Shown here: piece by piece, positions 63,063 through 64,000 of the stretch
Numbering within the stretch: the stretch's first letter is position 1
How the letters are laid out: each line of letters starts with the position of its first letter
Assembly: GCF_006346335.1 (NCBI RefSeq)
Contig: NZ_VDMC01000004.1
Span: forward strand, 111,909-175,908
Length of the DNA stretch: 64,000 nucleotides
Source of the DNA: Aequorivita sinensis
GTDB lineage: Bacteria > Bacteroidota > Bacteroidia > Flavobacteriales > Flavobacteriaceae
Direction: 5' to 3'
Program-made: the position numbers and the translations under genes
The notes under the pieces: model-generated
Database searches by the model: none
Seen by the model: only the letters and a program-made list of their open reading frames with translations
Told to the model about the DNA's origin: nothing

Positions 63063-63143
63063 TAATTAATTTTCAGTTAAACTAAAGGTTACAATTATTA
63101 ACTGACACCCAATTTTTATATCTTTCCTGTAAAAATTATTTCT

Positions 63144-63758
63144 ATGCGAAACATTCTCCTCGGTATTATCATTGCTTTTGTTATAATATTTAGTGTGCGA
63201 TATTGTGATGACCGAAAGGACAATCGCGAAACCCTGCAAGCTAATACTGCACTTATTGAGAAGGAATTAAAAAATGTGGGCAAACTTATTGTAACCGAAG
63301 GAAGTTACGCTCAAGTTTTTAGTTATAATGCTAGTAGAGATTTAATGTACGGCCTATTCGACGCTCGTAAAAAAGCATTGATTGTAGTAAATGCTAAAGC
63401 TAGCATAGCCTACGATTTAAGCAAAATAACATCTGAAGTTAACGAAGCGACAAAAACTGTTACTATCACGAGTATTCCCGAGCCTGAGTTATCAATAAAT
63501 CCAAATATCGAATACTATGATGTAACTCAAGATTATTTAAATCAATTTACAGCTTCGGATTACAACAAAATAAAACAACGTGTAGAGAAATCGCTACGTA
63601 AGAAAATTGAAGCTTCAGAATTGCGAACGAATGCTGAAAACAGATTAATTTCTGAACTTTCGAAAATTTACATTCTTACCAATTCAATGGGGTGGACTTT
63701 GAAATACAATCAAACAGTAGTTGAAGAGGAAGAGGACCTACAACGAATCAAACTCTGA
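63144..63758 (+). CDS. DUF4230 domain-containing protein
   Basis: A 204-residue protein with one N-terminal membrane helix (LLGIIIAFVIIFSV) and a C-terminal DUF4230 domain: LKNVGKLIVTEGSYAQVF, KKALIVVNAKASIAYDLSKI, TITSIPEPELSINPNIEYYDV and the helix LRTNAENRLISELSKIYILTNSMGW. It is likely anchored in the inner membrane with its domain in the periplasm; function unknown. 81 bases downstream of the barrel gene on the same strand. Confidence 0.9.
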   Translation: MRNILLGIIIAFVIIFSVRYCDDRKDNRETLQANTALIEKELKNVGKLIVTEGSYAQVFSYNASRDLMYGLFDARKKALIVVNAKASIAYDLSKITSEVNEATKTVTITSIPEPELSINPNIEYYDVTQDYLNQFTASDYNKIKQRVEKSLRKKIEASELRTNAENRLISELSKIYILTNSMGWTLKYNQTVVEEEEDLQRIKL

Positions 63759-64000
63759 CGAAATCCAATAAGAAAACGAAATTGAAATCGAAACCTGTCC
63801 GAAGGAGGGTTGAAACTGGCCACAGGAGATTGAGATCAAAATTGAATAACGATTATTAACTCCCTTACGCGCCATTGTATATCCCTGATTAGTGTTGACC
63901 GTTATTTATTAATTTAGATTATCAAAAATAGTCATCAATTTTCTTTCTTGAGGCCTCAAGAAAGAAAATTGATTTATGAACTTCTCAGGGCTCATTCTGT
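63759..64000. other. non-coding end of the window with low-complexity and palindrome
   Basis: Begins with GAAATC/GAAATT-type hexamers, then has no ORF; the perfect palindrome is listed separately. The next gene would lie beyond the window. Confidence 0.5.
63934..63973. repeat. perfect 40-bp palindrome
   Basis: The left half, ATCAATTTTCTTTCTTGAGG (63934-63953), is followed with no spacer by its exact reverse complement at 63954-63973. A loopless perfect palindrome of this length can extrude a cruciform. As RNA it would form a long hairpin, but no T run follows, so a normal terminator is doubtful. Confidence 0.85.

Noticed and set aside
1..64000. CRISPR array, prophage or integrative element with integrase
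   Set aside because: No regularly spaced repeats, cas genes, integrase or phage structural genes were seen anywhere in the window.

Overview
The window is AT-rich chromosomal DNA from a member of the Bacteroidota, almost certainly a flavobacterium (family Flavobacteriaceae). The evidence is the type of gene content: a T9SS C-terminal sorting domain protein, a GLPGLI-family protein next to a carboxypeptidase-regulatory/TonB-type outer-membrane barrel, DUF4136, DUF4230 and 2TM-domain proteins, a roughly 660-residue FtsZ, and several promoters that fit the Bacteroidota -7 consensus TAnnTTTG. Coding density is high and most of the window is core genome. No phage, transposase, CRISPR array or rRNA operon was seen.

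Layout. (1) 191-3159, plus strand: a small operon-like run with a DUF5996 protein, a YjdJ-like acetyltransferase, a pirin, a TMEM175-like channel and a YjdI-like mini-ferredoxin, ended by a strong bidirectional hairpin. (2) 3295-3840: tRNA-Arg(TCG) on the minus strand, preceded in its own reading direction by a stand-alone GIY-YIG nuclease gene. That gene is bracketed by partial copies of the tRNA 5' half, and one copy carries a 40-bp palindromic insert. This is the most unusual locus in the window. (3) 4497-20207, minus strand: a complete Bacteroidota-type dcw cluster, mraZ-rsmH-ftsL-pbp(ftsI)-murE-mraY-murD-ftsW-murG-murC-ftsQ-ftsA-ftsZ. It has MraZ-box repeats in front and a terminator behind; yqeY lies beyond the terminator. 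(4) 20411-24224, plus strand: alpha/beta hydrolase, engB, a DUF547 lipoprotein, an arsenosugar-type glycosyltransferase and a hemerythrin. (5) 24307-27025, minus strand: a MuiA/DUF4139 protein and a GH113-like lipoprotein.

(6) 27154-32344, plus strand: an FAD/NAD(P) oxidoreductase paired with a membrane polyferredoxin, then two overlapping family-2 glycosyltransferases. (7) 32427-37310, minus strand: the Mpl-type murein-recycling ligase, a TPR protein, a DUF4136 lipoprotein, obg and adk. (8) 37726-45483, minus strand: a TPR/transmembrane/AraC-type regulator, a T9SS cargo protein, a TPR/transmembrane protein, then small housekeeping or accessory genes (acetyltransferase, DMT exporter, thioredoxin, thioesterase). 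(9) 45744-49656, plus strand: purK-purE with a palindromic repeat between them, and an M3 oligopeptidase. (10) 49675-50591, minus strand: folA and a 2TM protein. (11) 50669-57618, plus strand: a class V aminotransferase, soluble and membrane pyrophosphatases in tandem, an MgtC/DUF4010 protein and a DUF2183 phosphatase. (12) 57628-59045, minus strand: a deoxynucleoside kinase and a secreted protein. (13) 59220-63758, plus strand: a GLPGLI protein, an outer-membrane barrel and a DUF4230 protein. The window ends in non-coding DNA with a perfect 40-bp palindrome.

Functionally the window is dominated by peptidoglycan precursor synthesis and division. MurC, MurD, MurE (with the DNPR motif expected of meso-diaminopimelate enzymes), MraY, MurG, FtsW, PBP and FtsQ/L/A/Z are in one transcription unit, and Mpl provides recycling into the same pathway. 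murF and ddl are not in the window. The best candidate for something undescribed is the 0.5-kb tRNA-Arg/GIY-YIG arrangement, which looks like a minimal nuclease-bearing element that enters a tRNA gene in its anticodon arm and regenerates it.
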